A DNA stretch of 64,000 bases from Spirosoma taeanense (GTDB lineage Bacteria > Bacteroidota > Bacteroidia > Cytophagales > Spirosomataceae): assembly GCF_013127955.1 (NCBI RefSeq), contig NZ_CP053435.1, forward strand, positions 2,232,001-2,296,000. The letters are read 5' to 3'. Positions 51,735-60,346 of this stretch are shown in pieces (within the stretch, counting starts at the first letter, position 1; the number at the start of each line of letters is the position of its first letter). Under the pieces are notes generated by a model, which searched no databases, was not told the DNA's origin, and was given only the letters and a program-made list of their open reading frames with translations. The translations under genes were made by a program, and so were the position numbers.

Positions 51735-53198
51735 CTATACGGCTACTGCTTCTTCCTGCTTTACAGGGCGCGATACGGCCCACAGGCCTACAAACGTAAT
51801 CAGGCCATTGAGCAGGAGTCGCTCAAAACCGAACTGATAGCCACCGAACCAGGCCGCTGAGTTCTGGTTGACGATATACGTCAGTACCGGCGAGGCCAGA
51901 CAAATGAACGGCACAAACCGGTCCATAACCGGGCGTTTGCTAAAGATACCGAAGGCATACAAGCCCAGCAACGGTCCGTAGGTATAGCCCGCAATGTCGA
52001 ATACGGCCGTAATGACCTCTTTACTGTTAAGCTGCCGGAAAACAATGATGACAACGAAAAACAGGAGCGAAAAACCGATGTGAACGAAGTGCTTGATGCG
52101 GGACCGCTCGGCTTCCGGTCTACACTCAACGTTCATAAAATCGACGCAGAACGAGGTTGTCAGGGCTGTCAGCGCCGAATCCGCGCTGGCGTAGGTAGCC
52201 GCCGTAATCCCCAGCAGGAACGTTATGCCCACCACCAGTCCCAGGTGATTCAGGGCCAGCAGTGGATACAGATCGTCAGTACGTTCAGGGATCGAAATGC
52301 CCGCTTTCGAAGCGTATTGATACAGCAGCACGCCCAGGCTCAGGAATAAAAAATTAACTACCACGAGCGTACAGGTAAACCAGAACATATTCTTCTGGGC
52401 TTCGCCAATGTTTTTGCAGGTCAGGTTTTTCTGCATCAGGTCCTGATCCAGCCCCGTCATCACAATCGCGATGAACGCGCCCGAAATAAACTGTTTGAAG
52501 AAGTTCTTGGGGTCGTTGGCATCCCAGAAGAATATCTGCGACATCGAGCTGTTTTTCACGGACTGCACCAGCCCGCCGAACGACAGACCAAGCTCCCGCG
52601 AAATGAGCACAATCGTCAGCACGACCGCCGTAACCAGAAACAGGGTCTGTAGCGTATCGGTGACGATGATCGTTTTGACGCCCCCCTTGAACGTATAAAT
52701 CCAGATTAGACCAATGGTGATCAGCACGGATACTTCAAACGGAACGCCGAGCGCTTCAAACAGGGCGAGCTGTAAGACACTGACGGCTACGTAAAGCCGT
52801 ACTGCCGAGCCGACCGTGCGGGAGAGCAGAAAGAACCCCGCGCCTGTCTTGTATGACCAGAACCCGAACCGTTTTTCGAGGTAGCCATAAATGGAAATCA
52901 AATTCAGCCGGTAGTAAAGCGGCATCAGCACCGAACCGATCACGAAATAGCCGACGATATAGCCCAGCACCACCTGAAAATACGAAAAGCCAATCTTACC
53001 GACTGCGCCCGGTACGGAGATGAACGTAACCCCCGACAGCGACGTACCGATCATCCCGAACGCAACCAGCCACCAGGGCGACTGCCGGTTGGCCGTAAAA
53101 AAAGTAGTGGTGTCGGCACCCCGGGCGGTATAGAACGAAACGGCAATCAGCATTCCGAAATAGGCAACCAAAATCAATAAGGCAACGGTGGTATTCAT
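51735..53198 (-). CDS. Sodium:solute symporter (SSS family)
   Basis: A 487-residue inner-membrane transporter with about 13 hydrophobic segments. Family marks are 'FFTANRQSPWWLVAFGMIGTSLSGVTFISVPG' (core 'GTSLSGVTFIS', sodium-binding region) and 'GITAATYASADSALTALTTSF' in TM8. 'FDIAGYTYGPLLGLYAFG' follows. The start at 53198 ('MNTTVALLILVAYFG') is preferred to 53213, which adds only five residues. Substrate cannot be read; related sequences are called sialic acid, sugar or proline carriers. It stands alone with its own terminator. Confidence 0.92.
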   Translation of the reverse strand: MNTTVALLILVAYFGMLIAVSFYTARGADTTTFFTANRQSPWWLVAFGMIGTSLSGVTFISVPGAVGKIGFSYFQVVLGYIVGYFVIGSVLMPLYYRLNLISIYGYLEKRFGFWSYKTGAGFFLLSRTVGSAVRLYVAVSVLQLALFEALGVPFEVSVLITIGLIWIYTFKGGVKTIIVTDTLQTLFLVTAVVLTIVLISRELGLSFGGLVQSVKNSSMSQIFFWDANDPKNFFKQFISGAFIAIVMTGLDQDLMQKNLTCKNIGEAQKNMFWFTCTLVVVNFLFLSLGVLLYQYASKAGISIPERTDDLYPLLALNHLGLVVGITFLLGITAATYASADSALTALTTSFCVDFMNVECRPEAERSRIKHFVHIGFSLLFFVVIIVFRQLNSKEVITAVFDIAGYTYGPLLGLYAFGIFSKRPVMDRFVPFICLASPVLTYIVNQNSAAWFGGYQFGFERLLLNGLITFVGLWAVSRPVKQEEAVAV

Positions 53199-53303
53199 GC
53201 GGAGAAACAACAATTTGCGACGAATGAATTAGCCCGGTCCCGGCTCGAAAAACAGGCAACTTTTTTGGCCGGAATGGGGTTATTTTATAGCGCAGCCACG
53301 GTT

Positions 53304-53333
53304 TTTGGATGTGGCCATTTTGCCGTAAATTTG
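53304..53333 (+). promoter_or_regulatory. Bacteroidota-type promoter of clpS
   Basis: TTTG at 53304-53307 and TAAATTTG at 53326-53333, 18 bases apart, match the -33 and -7 boxes. The -7 box ends 25 bases before the clpS ATG. Confidence 0.65.
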
Positions 53334-53358
53334 CTAAGTAAACACCATTTTTTCTCCC

Positions 53359-53637
53359 ATGCAACCTTTTGAAGAAGTAGGCGTAGACGTACTCGACGAA
53401 GTTGTTGAAACCGCTGTTCATAACCTGGTGGTCTTCAACGACGAGGTCAACACATTCGATCACGTAATCGAGACGCTGATTGACGTGTGCGATCACACGC
53501 CCGAGCAGGCCGAGCAGTGCACGCTGCTGATTCACTACAAAGGAAAGTGCACCGTGAAGAATGGTTCGTGGGAAGAGCTGGTTCCGATGCGGAACGAGAT
53601 CTGTCGGCGCGGCATCAGCGCAGAAGTGCTTAACTAA
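53359..53637 (+). CDS. clpS: ATP-dependent Clp protease adaptor ClpS
   Basis: A 92-residue adaptor that delivers N-degron proteins to ClpAP/ClpCP. 'NLVVFNDEVNTFDHVIETLIDVCDHTPEQAEQC' carries the N-end-rule binding pocket (the N-D-x-x-T-F core), and 'HYKGKCTVKNG' matches the end of the fold. Length is usual. A promoter is seen upstream. recR follows after a short repeat. Confidence 0.93.
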   Translation: MQPFEEVGVDVLDEVVETAVHNLVVFNDEVNTFDHVIETLIDVCDHTPEQAEQCTLLIHYKGKCTVKNGSWEELVPMRNEICRRGISAEVLN

Positions 53638-53640
53638 TTA

Positions 53641-53702
53641 GTGAATGAGCGATTGAGTGAATAAATGCCTAACTCAATTCACTCAACCACTCAACCACTC
53701 AA
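53641..53702. repeat. Short interspersed repeat between clpS and recR
   Basis: Begins with GTGAATGAGCGA, identical to 29803-29814. It also holds an imperfect inverted repeat (TTGAGTGAAT with ATTCACTCAA) and tandem CAACCACT units. It looks like a degraded second copy of the element at 29795-29874. Confidence 0.5.
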
Positions 53703-53706
53703 TTGA

Positions 53707-54318
53707 ATGGAGTATCCATCCAAACTCATAGAAGACGCCGTCAATGAGGTGTCGAAGCTGCCGGGGATCGGAAAGAAAACTGCGCTTCGGCTGGTGCTGC
53801 ACCTGCTCAAACGTGACGAAGAACAAACCGAAACGCTGGCCCAGAGTCTGACAGCCATGCGCACTCGGGTAAAATACTGCCAGAAGTGCCACAACCTGTC
53901 GGACAACGACCTGTGCAGCATCTGCGCCAGCAACCGGCGCGACGAATCCATCATCTGCGTTGTCGAAGACACCCGCGACGTGCTGGCCATTGAGAACACG
54001 GCGCAGTACAAAGGATTATATCATGTGCTGGGCGGCATCATCTCGCCGGCCGAGGGCGTTGGCCCCAGCGACCTGCAGATCGACTCGCTTATCGACCGGC
54101 TGCGGAGTGCCGAAGGAGAGCAGATCCGGGAGATTATCCTGGCTATCAGCCCCACCATGCAGGGCGATACCACGGCCTTCTATCTGCAGAAGAAGCTCCG
54201 GCCGTTTAACCTGAAAATCTCGACCATTGCGCGGGGCGTGCCCATTGGTGGCGACCTCGAATACGCCGACGAAGTTACGCTTGGCCGGAGCATTCTGAGC
54301 CGGATTGCCTACGATTAA
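53707..54318 (+). CDS. recR: Recombination mediator protein RecR
   Basis: A 203-residue DNA-repair protein that loads RecA with RecF/RecO. The helix-hairpin-helix 'VSKLPGIGKKTALRLVLHLL' is near the start. The zinc finger 'CQKCHNLSDNDLCSIC' is at about 58-73. The Toprim domain has 'CVVEDTRDVLAIE' and 'YHVLGGIISPAEGVGPSDL'. Length matches the E. coli protein (201). Confidence 0.97.
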   Translation: MEYPSKLIEDAVNEVSKLPGIGKKTALRLVLHLLKRDEEQTETLAQSLTAMRTRVKYCQKCHNLSDNDLCSICASNRRDESIICVVEDTRDVLAIENTAQYKGLYHVLGGIISPAEGVGPSDLQIDSLIDRLRSAEGEQIREIILAISPTMQGDTTAFYLQKKLRPFNLKISTIARGVPIGGDLEYADEVTLGRSILSRIAYD

Positions 54319-54325
54319 GGCCGCT

Positions 54326-54357
54326 TTTGGGGCGAATCAATAATCTCGTTTTCTTTG
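54326..54357 (+). promoter_or_regulatory. Possible promoter of the superoxide dismutase gene
   Basis: TTTG at 54326-54329 and TTTCTTTG at 54350-54357, 20 bases apart; the -7 box differs from TAnnTTTG at its second base. It lies 77 bases before the ATG. Confidence 0.3.
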
Positions 54358-54433
54358 CGTTCAGTGAACATACGCCTTATCAGGGAGTTTGTTCATTGAA
54401 CGCTTTTTTGTTTCTCTAAAAACCAACATTCGC

Positions 54434-55129
<696 letters not shown>

Positions 55130-55138
55130 GCAGTGTAT

Positions 55139-55194
55139 CAGACTCCCGAACCGAACTCCCCCAAACCGAGGAGATATAGTCCGGGAGTCTGTTT
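55139..55194 (+). terminator. Terminator-like hairpin after the superoxide dismutase gene
   Basis: A perfect 10-bp stem (55139-55148 with 55182-55191) encloses a long 33-base loop and is followed by TTT. Moderate strength. Confidence 0.55.
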
Positions 55195-55206
55195 GCTAAA
55201 CTTTCG

Positions 55207-55214
55207 TATTTTTG
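55207..55214 (+). promoter_or_regulatory. -7 promoter box of the dioxygenase gene
   Basis: TATTTTTG fits TAnnTTTG and ends 17 bases before the ATG. I found no well-spaced -33 box. Confidence 0.45.
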
Positions 55215-55231
55215 TGAAAACAGTTTAGTCT

Positions 55232-56191
55232 ATGTTATCACAGGAATTATACGATGAGATTCCATCGTTAGATTTGGCCGATTTTACGTCGGGCGATGCC
55301 GAACGGAAAGCCCGGTTCGTGCAGGACCTGGGTCGGGCATTCAATCAGATTGGGTTCGTGGCCATCCGCAATCATGGCTTGACCAACGACCTGACCAGGC
55401 AGTTGTATGATTCGGCAAAGGCGTTCTTCTCGGCCCCCGAAGAAGTAAAGAAAAAATACGAGCACCCCGAATTGAACGGTCAGCGCGGCTACATTGGCAA
55501 GGGTAAAGAAACCGCCAAAGGCTTCAAGGTGGCCGATCTGAAAGAGTTTTATCACATTGGTCAGCCGGAGCCCGTTGGCGAAATGCCTGCCAATGTGCTG
55601 CCCGAAGAATACCCGGAATTTGGCGAGGCAACCCTGACGGCTTACCGCACGCTGGAGAACGCCGGTAAGCAACTCCTGCGGGCGATTGCGCTGTATCTGG
55701 AACTGCCCGAAACTTACTTCGACGACAAAGTGAGCAACGGCGACAGCATTCTGCGGGCCCTGCATTACTTCCCGCTCGATCCCGATGCGACCCCCGAAGG
55801 CGCTGTGCGCGCTGCGCCCCATGGCGACATCAATCTCATTACGTTGCTGATGGGCGCTTCGGCCGATGGGCTGGAAGTACTCCGGCGCGACGGTAAATGG
55901 ATTGGCATTACGGCCCTGCCCGATCAGGTGGTCGTGAACGTTGGCGACATGCTCGACCGGCTGACAAACCACAAACTGAAGTCAACCATCCACCAGGTTG
56001 TGAACCCGCCCCGCGAGAAGATGAACCAGTCGCGCTATTCGATTCCGTTCTTCATGCACCCCCGCGCCGATATGGACCTGACCTGTCTGGAAAGCTGCAT
56101 TGACGCCGAGCATCCGAAATTATACGTCAATATGACCGCCGGTGAGTTCCTGAACGAACGGTTGATGGAACTGGGCTTGAAAAAAGCCTGA
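55232..56191 (+). CDS. Isopenicillin-N-synthase-like 2-oxoglutarate/Fe(II) dioxygenase
   Basis: 319 residues, soluble. The N-terminal DIOX domain ('IPSLDLADFTSGD', 'GFVAIRNHGLTND') is followed by the iron-binding core: His197 and Asp199 in 'PHGDINLIT', His254 in 'STIHQVVNP', and Arg268 in 'SRYSIPFF' for the 2-oxoglutarate carboxylate. 'GLEVLRRDGKWI' and 'VVNVGDMLDRLTNHKLKST' are typical. The reaction could be hydroxylation, desaturation or ring formation on an unknown small molecule. There is no biosynthetic cluster around it. Confidence 0.9.
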   Translation: MLSQELYDEIPSLDLADFTSGDAERKARFVQDLGRAFNQIGFVAIRNHGLTNDLTRQLYDSAKAFFSAPEEVKKKYEHPELNGQRGYIGKGKETAKGFKVADLKEFYHIGQPEPVGEMPANVLPEEYPEFGEATLTAYRTLENAGKQLLRAIALYLELPETYFDDKVSNGDSILRALHYFPLDPDATPEGAVRAAPHGDINLITLLMGASADGLEVLRRDGKWIGITALPDQVVVNVGDMLDRLTNHKLKSTIHQVVNPPREKMNQSRYSIPFFMHPRADMDLTCLESCIDAEHPKLYVNMTAGEFLNERLMELGLKKA

Positions 56192-56198
56192 TGATTAT

Positions 56199-56232
56199 GG
56201 GGTTCGGGTAAATTGATATTTATCTGAACCCC
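56199..56232 (+). terminator. Hairpin after the dioxygenase gene
   Basis: GGGGTTC (56199-56205) pairs with GAACCCC (56226-56232); an inner TAAAT/ATTTA stem extends it. No T run follows. It overlaps a possible promoter (TTG 56213-56215, TATATTTA 56234-56241, 18 bases apart) of the next gene. Confidence 0.45.
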
Positions 56233-56262
56233 ATATATTTACCTCCCTCTCTAACCCTCTCT

Positions 56263-57465
56263 ATGCTAGATTACCTGACAGCGGTCAAGCCCGTTCGCCG
56301 AATCCGGTATATCATCTTTCTAAAAGATGTGCTGATTCTGGCGCTGACGACCTTCGGCGGACCACAGGTACATCTGGCGATGTTCTTCGATCGGCTGGTG
56401 CAGAAACGACGCTATCTGACCGAAGAAGAACTCATGGAACTGAACGCGCTCTGTCAGATTTTGCCGGGGCCTACGTCGACGCAGACGATTACGGCGGTCG
56501 GGTTCAAGATTGGCGGGCCGAATCTGGCTTACCTTACCCTGTTGATCTGGATATTACCGGCGGTTGCTATCATGACGGCCGCGGGTATCGGTGTGTACTA
56601 CCTCGAAGAGCGTAACCTGTCGCTGCATTTTGCCCGCTTCATTCAGCCGATGGCCGTGGGGTTTTTGGTGGTGGCCGGCTACCGCATTGGTCAGAAAGTC
56701 ATTCGTAACAAGGTGAGTCTTGCTCTGGCCATTACGGCTGTGCTGGCTGCCTATCTATTCCGGTCGCCGTTTATGACGCCGATCGTTATTATTGTCGGTG
56801 GTCTGACAACGGCCTTGACGTATGAAAAGCAGCAGCGTATGGAGAAAAAGCCTCTGCGGGTGCAATGGGCTAACTTCTTTCTCTGGCTGGGAGTGTTTAT
56901 CGTCGCTGCCGGCCTGGGGGCCATTACGCAGTCGCTGCCCGTGCGTCTGTTTGAAAATTTCTACCGGAACGGTAGTCTCGTTTTCGGGGGCGGTCAGGTG
57001 CTGACACCTATGCTCTACAACGAGTTTGTAGCATTCAAGCATTACCTGACCCGTGAGGAGTTTCTATCGGGGTTGGGTCTGGTGCAGGCGGTGCCAGGGC
57101 CGGTGTTTGCCTTTGCTTCTTACATCGGGGTGCTATCCATGCGCGAATCGGGTATGCACGGCCAACTCTGGGGCAGCCTTGTCTCGACGGCCGGCATCTT
57201 CCTGCCCGGTACCTTCCTCATCTTCTTTGTATATCGCTTCTGGGAGCAACTGAAGCGATACCGCGTTGTGCGGGCGTCGCTGGAAGGCATCAACGCGGCC
57301 AGCACCGGACTAACGGCGGCTGCGGCCATCGTTCTCTTCCAGCCTATGGTGCCGCACTGGCCCTCGGTTGTCGTTGTGCTGGCGACGATTGCGGTGCTAT
57401 TATATACCCGCATACCGCCGTTCGTGCTCATCCTGGGCGGCTTAGCTGCCGGAATCTTGTTGTAA
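56263..57465 (+). CDS. Chromate transporter (CHR family, ChrA-type)
   Basis: A 400-residue inner-membrane protein. It has two homologous halves. The first starts 'LILALTTFGGPQVHLAMFFDRLVQKRRYLTEEELMEL' with the 'FGGPxxHLA' signature and 'CQILPGPTSTQ'. The second has 'NGSLVFGGGQVLTPML', 'LTREEFLSGLGLVQAVPGPVFAFASYIG'. This is the long, two-domain form that confers chromate efflux where studied. No chrB regulator is nearby. Confidence 0.9.
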   Translation: MLDYLTAVKPVRRIRYIIFLKDVLILALTTFGGPQVHLAMFFDRLVQKRRYLTEEELMELNALCQILPGPTSTQTITAVGFKIGGPNLAYLTLLIWILPAVAIMTAAGIGVYYLEERNLSLHFARFIQPMAVGFLVVAGYRIGQKVIRNKVSLALAITAVLAAYLFRSPFMTPIVIIVGGLTTALTYEKQQRMEKKPLRVQWANFFLWLGVFIVAAGLGAITQSLPVRLFENFYRNGSLVFGGGQVLTPMLYNEFVAFKHYLTREEFLSGLGLVQAVPGPVFAFASYIGVLSMRESGMHGQLWGSLVSTAGIFLPGTFLIFFVYRFWEQLKRYRVVRASLEGINAASTGLTAAAAIVLFQPMVPHWPSVVVVLATIAVLLYTRIPPFVLILGGLAAGILL

Positions 57466-57536
57466 GGCCGGAATACCTGTCTCTATAAACTTTAATAACC
57501 ATCGGTCGAAAAGTTCGATAAGCGCTTGCCCTAGTG

Positions 57537-59234
57537 TTACTTAACGTACTTTCTAAATGCTCGTAAAAATTGAAAAATCAGATAGCCAGCTATAAGCCGC
57601 GTTAATGTATCCAAAAGAATAGCACCATCATTTATAGTATGTGGATGCGACGAATCAATATTAAATACTTTGTAATAATCATGTAATGGATTAAAGGCAA
57701 AGTTCAAATATTCAGATATTGTCTTAAAGGCTTCTTTAAAATCTAAATATTGTCCTTGGCATAATTTAATTGAGCTGAACATAATAAGGGTTAATCCGAG
57801 AAGCCAAAAGAAGGCACGGCTTGCATCTTTTCCATGATTATTTGAGTATTGATTTGTACGGAGTATAAAGCGGTCAGTTCTGCTTTTCGGGGTAAAGGGA
57901 TCTTTTGTATATGCCGACATTTCTGAAGCTTCGTAAGTCAATTCAGAAATTCGATCAGCTTGTTTACTGGCTGCGTACTTTAATTGGCGAAAGGCTTCCC
58001 TTATACCAGCATAATCCTTTTCTGACTCTCCGATTAAGTTATTAGGGAAATTAGTATTAATCAAAACTACTTCGGAGAGGTTGCTATGAATTATTTGAGC
58101 ATGAGACGCATTGAATAAATTAAGGTTTAATAATTCTGCTTTACCTAATGATGAATGCTTGATGATTAAATACTCAGTATGATTGATATTATTGAGCCTC
58201 ATTTGACCAGTATTAGAGAAGTCTGTCAATTCTAGTTTAATTATTTTTGAGTTTTTTAATAAAATATCATTGTTATTGTTTCCTAAAAATAGTAAAGACT
58301 TAATAAATAAGTTTTTTATAGTGTAATTTCCTTTATTTCCTTGAATTTTATATTCAATTTTTACGCTATTGCAAAATATATTCTGATCAGAATTTTCAGA
58401 ATTTATGCACTGGCCCTCTAATGTAAACTTAGTAATTTCAGCATTTATATAGATATTAGGATTGCCTTGCAAATTTTTTATTTCAATTTCATCAAATTGA
58501 TTGCCTATAATCTTTATCTCATTTAGGTGACAATTATTGATAGAAATTTTCCTTATTAAATTTTTTGTGCAATTGATAATAAGCACTTGTACCAAGCAAT
58601 CTTCAATGATTAGGTCTTCAGCCGACAAGTCATCAAATTTTATTTCCTGCAATAGAATAGCTGGTTTAGGAAACGCAATTTCTTTGTTAGCATCAGTACT
58701 GTAAATGCCATTTAAATTAATAGACTTAAAACTTGAATTTGAAATATTAAAACGACCGCCAGTTGTACTAGTCGGGTTAAGATAATCCTGTTGAAAATTG
58801 CATTTAGTTAATAATAATTCTCGTTTTGATCTAACAGAATTTAATATGAAATCACCGTTAAATTGACAATTTGATAAATTGACTCCGTGGACTAATTCAG
58901 TTTTTTGTTTAACACCAGTGGAATAAATCAAGCCATGATATATATTCACTGTTTCTTTTATGACATAAACAAGCGGATCGTCGAAATCAGGCCAATGGTC
59001 TTTAGGCCAACTGCTTTGTATTCCATACTGCCATTTTGCGGTATACCGTTCATAGCTAGTAGGAATCATTACGGAATCTTGTGGTTCAATACCGGCTTCC
59101 CGCAAGACTTGGTTTGTCTCTTGCCAGCTAGCGCGTGCATTAGCAGTTTGAGGGATGATGTAGCTTGACTTTTCTCCCTGAATAATTTCAGCAAACTCAA
59201 GAGCAGATAGATATTTGTAGTTGTAAATATTCAT
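57537..59234 (-). CDS. AT-rich beta-helix (pentapeptide-like) protein with two C-terminal membrane segments
   Basis: A 565-residue protein I cannot assign to a named function. Residues about 110-400 form many short strands with N/L/I ladders ('VNLSNCQFNGDFILNS', 'GRFNISNSSFKSINLNG', 'LELTDFSNTGQMRLNNI'), typical of pentapeptide/right-handed beta-helix repeats. Then comes 'GIREAFRQLKYAASKQADRISELTYEASEM', a helical linker seen in pentapeptide proteins fused to ion-channel-like domains. Two membrane segments end the protein (about 475-495 and 540-560). Base composition is near 30% GC by eye, far below its neighbours, so recent transfer is likely. Confidence 0.7.
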   Translation of the reverse strand: MNIYNYKYLSALEFAEIIQGEKSSYIIPQTANARASWQETNQVLREAGIEPQDSVMIPTSYERYTAKWQYGIQSSWPKDHWPDFDDPLVYVIKETVNIYHGLIYSTGVKQKTELVHGVNLSNCQFNGDFILNSVRSKRELLLTKCNFQQDYLNPTSTTGGRFNISNSSFKSINLNGIYSTDANKEIAFPKPAILLQEIKFDDLSAEDLIIEDCLVQVLIINCTKNLIRKISINNCHLNEIKIIGNQFDEIEIKNLQGNPNIYINAEITKFTLEGQCINSENSDQNIFCNSVKIEYKIQGNKGNYTIKNLFIKSLLFLGNNNNDILLKNSKIIKLELTDFSNTGQMRLNNINHTEYLIIKHSSLGKAELLNLNLFNASHAQIIHSNLSEVVLINTNFPNNLIGESEKDYAGIREAFRQLKYAASKQADRISELTYEASEMSAYTKDPFTPKSRTDRFILRTNQYSNNHGKDASRAFFWLLGLTLIMFSSIKLCQGQYLDFKEAFKTISEYLNFAFNPLHDYYKVFNIDSSHPHTINDGAILLDTLTRLIAGYLIFQFLRAFRKYVK

Positions 59235-59621
59235 TTAAAATAGGAATGGATGTGGAATAAGATAGTTTAAATCTAAAGTAATAAGAAATAAATTTAGTTG
59301 ATTGAAATATTCTCTAGTCAATTACCAAAAAGTTGTACTTTGATTTTCTAGTTCCTAATTCCAGAAAGTTACGCTATATTTGTCTCATTAAACGCTGCTA
59401 ACACATCGGCCGATCTGTTCCGGTTTCAGGAACAATGCGCTTCGCTCTGAAGCGACTGGCTCTACTCAACCGAGTAGCCGGTTATTACCTTTCATTTCTC
59501 TATACACCCAACAGACATGAGATCGGGCGCGTCAAGAGGTTTTGCCTGCTCTTTCGTGTCAGTCAATGATTCCGCTGTCAGCCGGATAGCATAACGACGG
59601 CGGTGAAAACCTGTTAGCAAC
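59235..59621. other. 387-base region with promoter and hairpin leader
   Basis: The first 100 bases are AT-rich and belong to the island gene. A -7-type box TATATTTG is at 59375-59382. Downstream of it are three small hairpins in a row (59418-59433, 59438-59454, 59462-59477) and a 44-codon open frame (59435-59569). It looks like a long leader for the next gene. Confidence 0.45.
59375..59382 (+). promoter_or_regulatory. -7 promoter box of the NAD(P)-binding protein gene
   Basis: TATATTTG fits TAnnTTTG. It lies 240 bases before the ATG at 59622, so the leader would be long. No clear -33 box. Confidence 0.4.
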
Positions 59622-60263
59622 ATGACACATTTCAATTCAACCATAGCCATATTGGGCGGTGCGGGTAAGACCGGTCGCCCGTTGGTGCAGGAAGCGCTCA
59701 ACGCGGGTTACCGGATCCGGCTGCTTCTGCGGCAACCCGAAACATTTGAGCAGACCCACGAGCGGCTGGAAATTATACAGGGCGACGCGCGTAATCCAGA
59801 ATCTATTCAGCAAGTACTGCACGAGTGTACGGCTCTATTCAGCACGCTGGGCAATCCAAAAGAGGAAAATGTTCCGATACTAAGTACCGTAACCAGACAT
59901 ATTCTGACGGCTATGCAGGAGCGGGGCATCCGTCGGTACGTAACGGTAACGAGTCTCTACGACACTTCAACGGAGCAGCAGGATAGGAAAACCCGGCAAG
60001 CCGCCGAGTATATGCAGCAGCACTTTCCGCTGTACATGGCCGACCGACAGCTCGAATTTCAACTGCTTTCTGCAAGTAATCTGGACTGGACCTACGTTCG
60101 GTTGCCGTATGTAGTCGAAGGGGCTGCTACGGGGCGGGTTAAGGTCGATTTGGACTATCTGCCGGGTGAGCAGATTACCAGTGCTGATCTGGCTCATTTC
60201 CTGGTTAGTCAGCTCGATAGTCGACAGTACGTTCGACAGGCGCCGTTCGTCGCGAATGGCTAA
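59622..60263 (+). CDS. NAD(P)-binding NmrA/atypical-SDR protein
   Basis: A 213-residue Rossmann protein. The cofactor loop is 'IAILGGAGKTGRPLVQEAL' (GGxGxxG form). 'YRIRLLLRQPE' ends the second strand, 'IIQGDARNPESI' and 'YVTVTSLYD' are typical of NAD(P)H-binding atypical SDRs (flavin/biliverdin-reductase or NmrA-like). The YxxxK catalytic pair of classical SDRs is not obvious. Substrate unknown. Confidence 0.85.
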   Translation: MTHFNSTIAILGGAGKTGRPLVQEALNAGYRIRLLLRQPETFEQTHERLEIIQGDARNPESIQQVLHECTALFSTLGNPKEENVPILSTVTRHILTAMQERGIRRYVTVTSLYDTSTEQQDRKTRQAAEYMQQHFPLYMADRQLEFQLLSASNLDWTYVRLPYVVEGAATGRVKVDLDYLPGEQITSADLAHFLVSQLDSRQYVRQAPFVANG

Positions 60264-60281
60264 CGTAACGTGATTTTAAAC

Positions 60282-60312
60282 GTCAAAAGCCGGAAAGTTC
60301 CGGGCTTTTGAC
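60282..60312. terminator. Bidirectional terminator between convergent genes
   Basis: A 10-bp stem (60282-60291 with 60303-60312) around an 11-base loop, with A-rich sequence before and inside its arms. It serves the converging genes on both sides. Confidence 0.7.
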
Positions 60313-60346
60313 TTAAATAATCAGTAACCAAGCTCGTTTTGATACG

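Noticed and set aside
53641-53702. CRISPR-like short repeats (CAACCACT units)
   Set aside because: Only two or three imperfect tandem units with no spacers and no cas genes.
59435-59569. 44-codon open frame as a gene
   Set aside because: Plausible start and basic composition, but no ribosome site, no homology I recognise, and it overlaps hairpins. Kept only as a finding.
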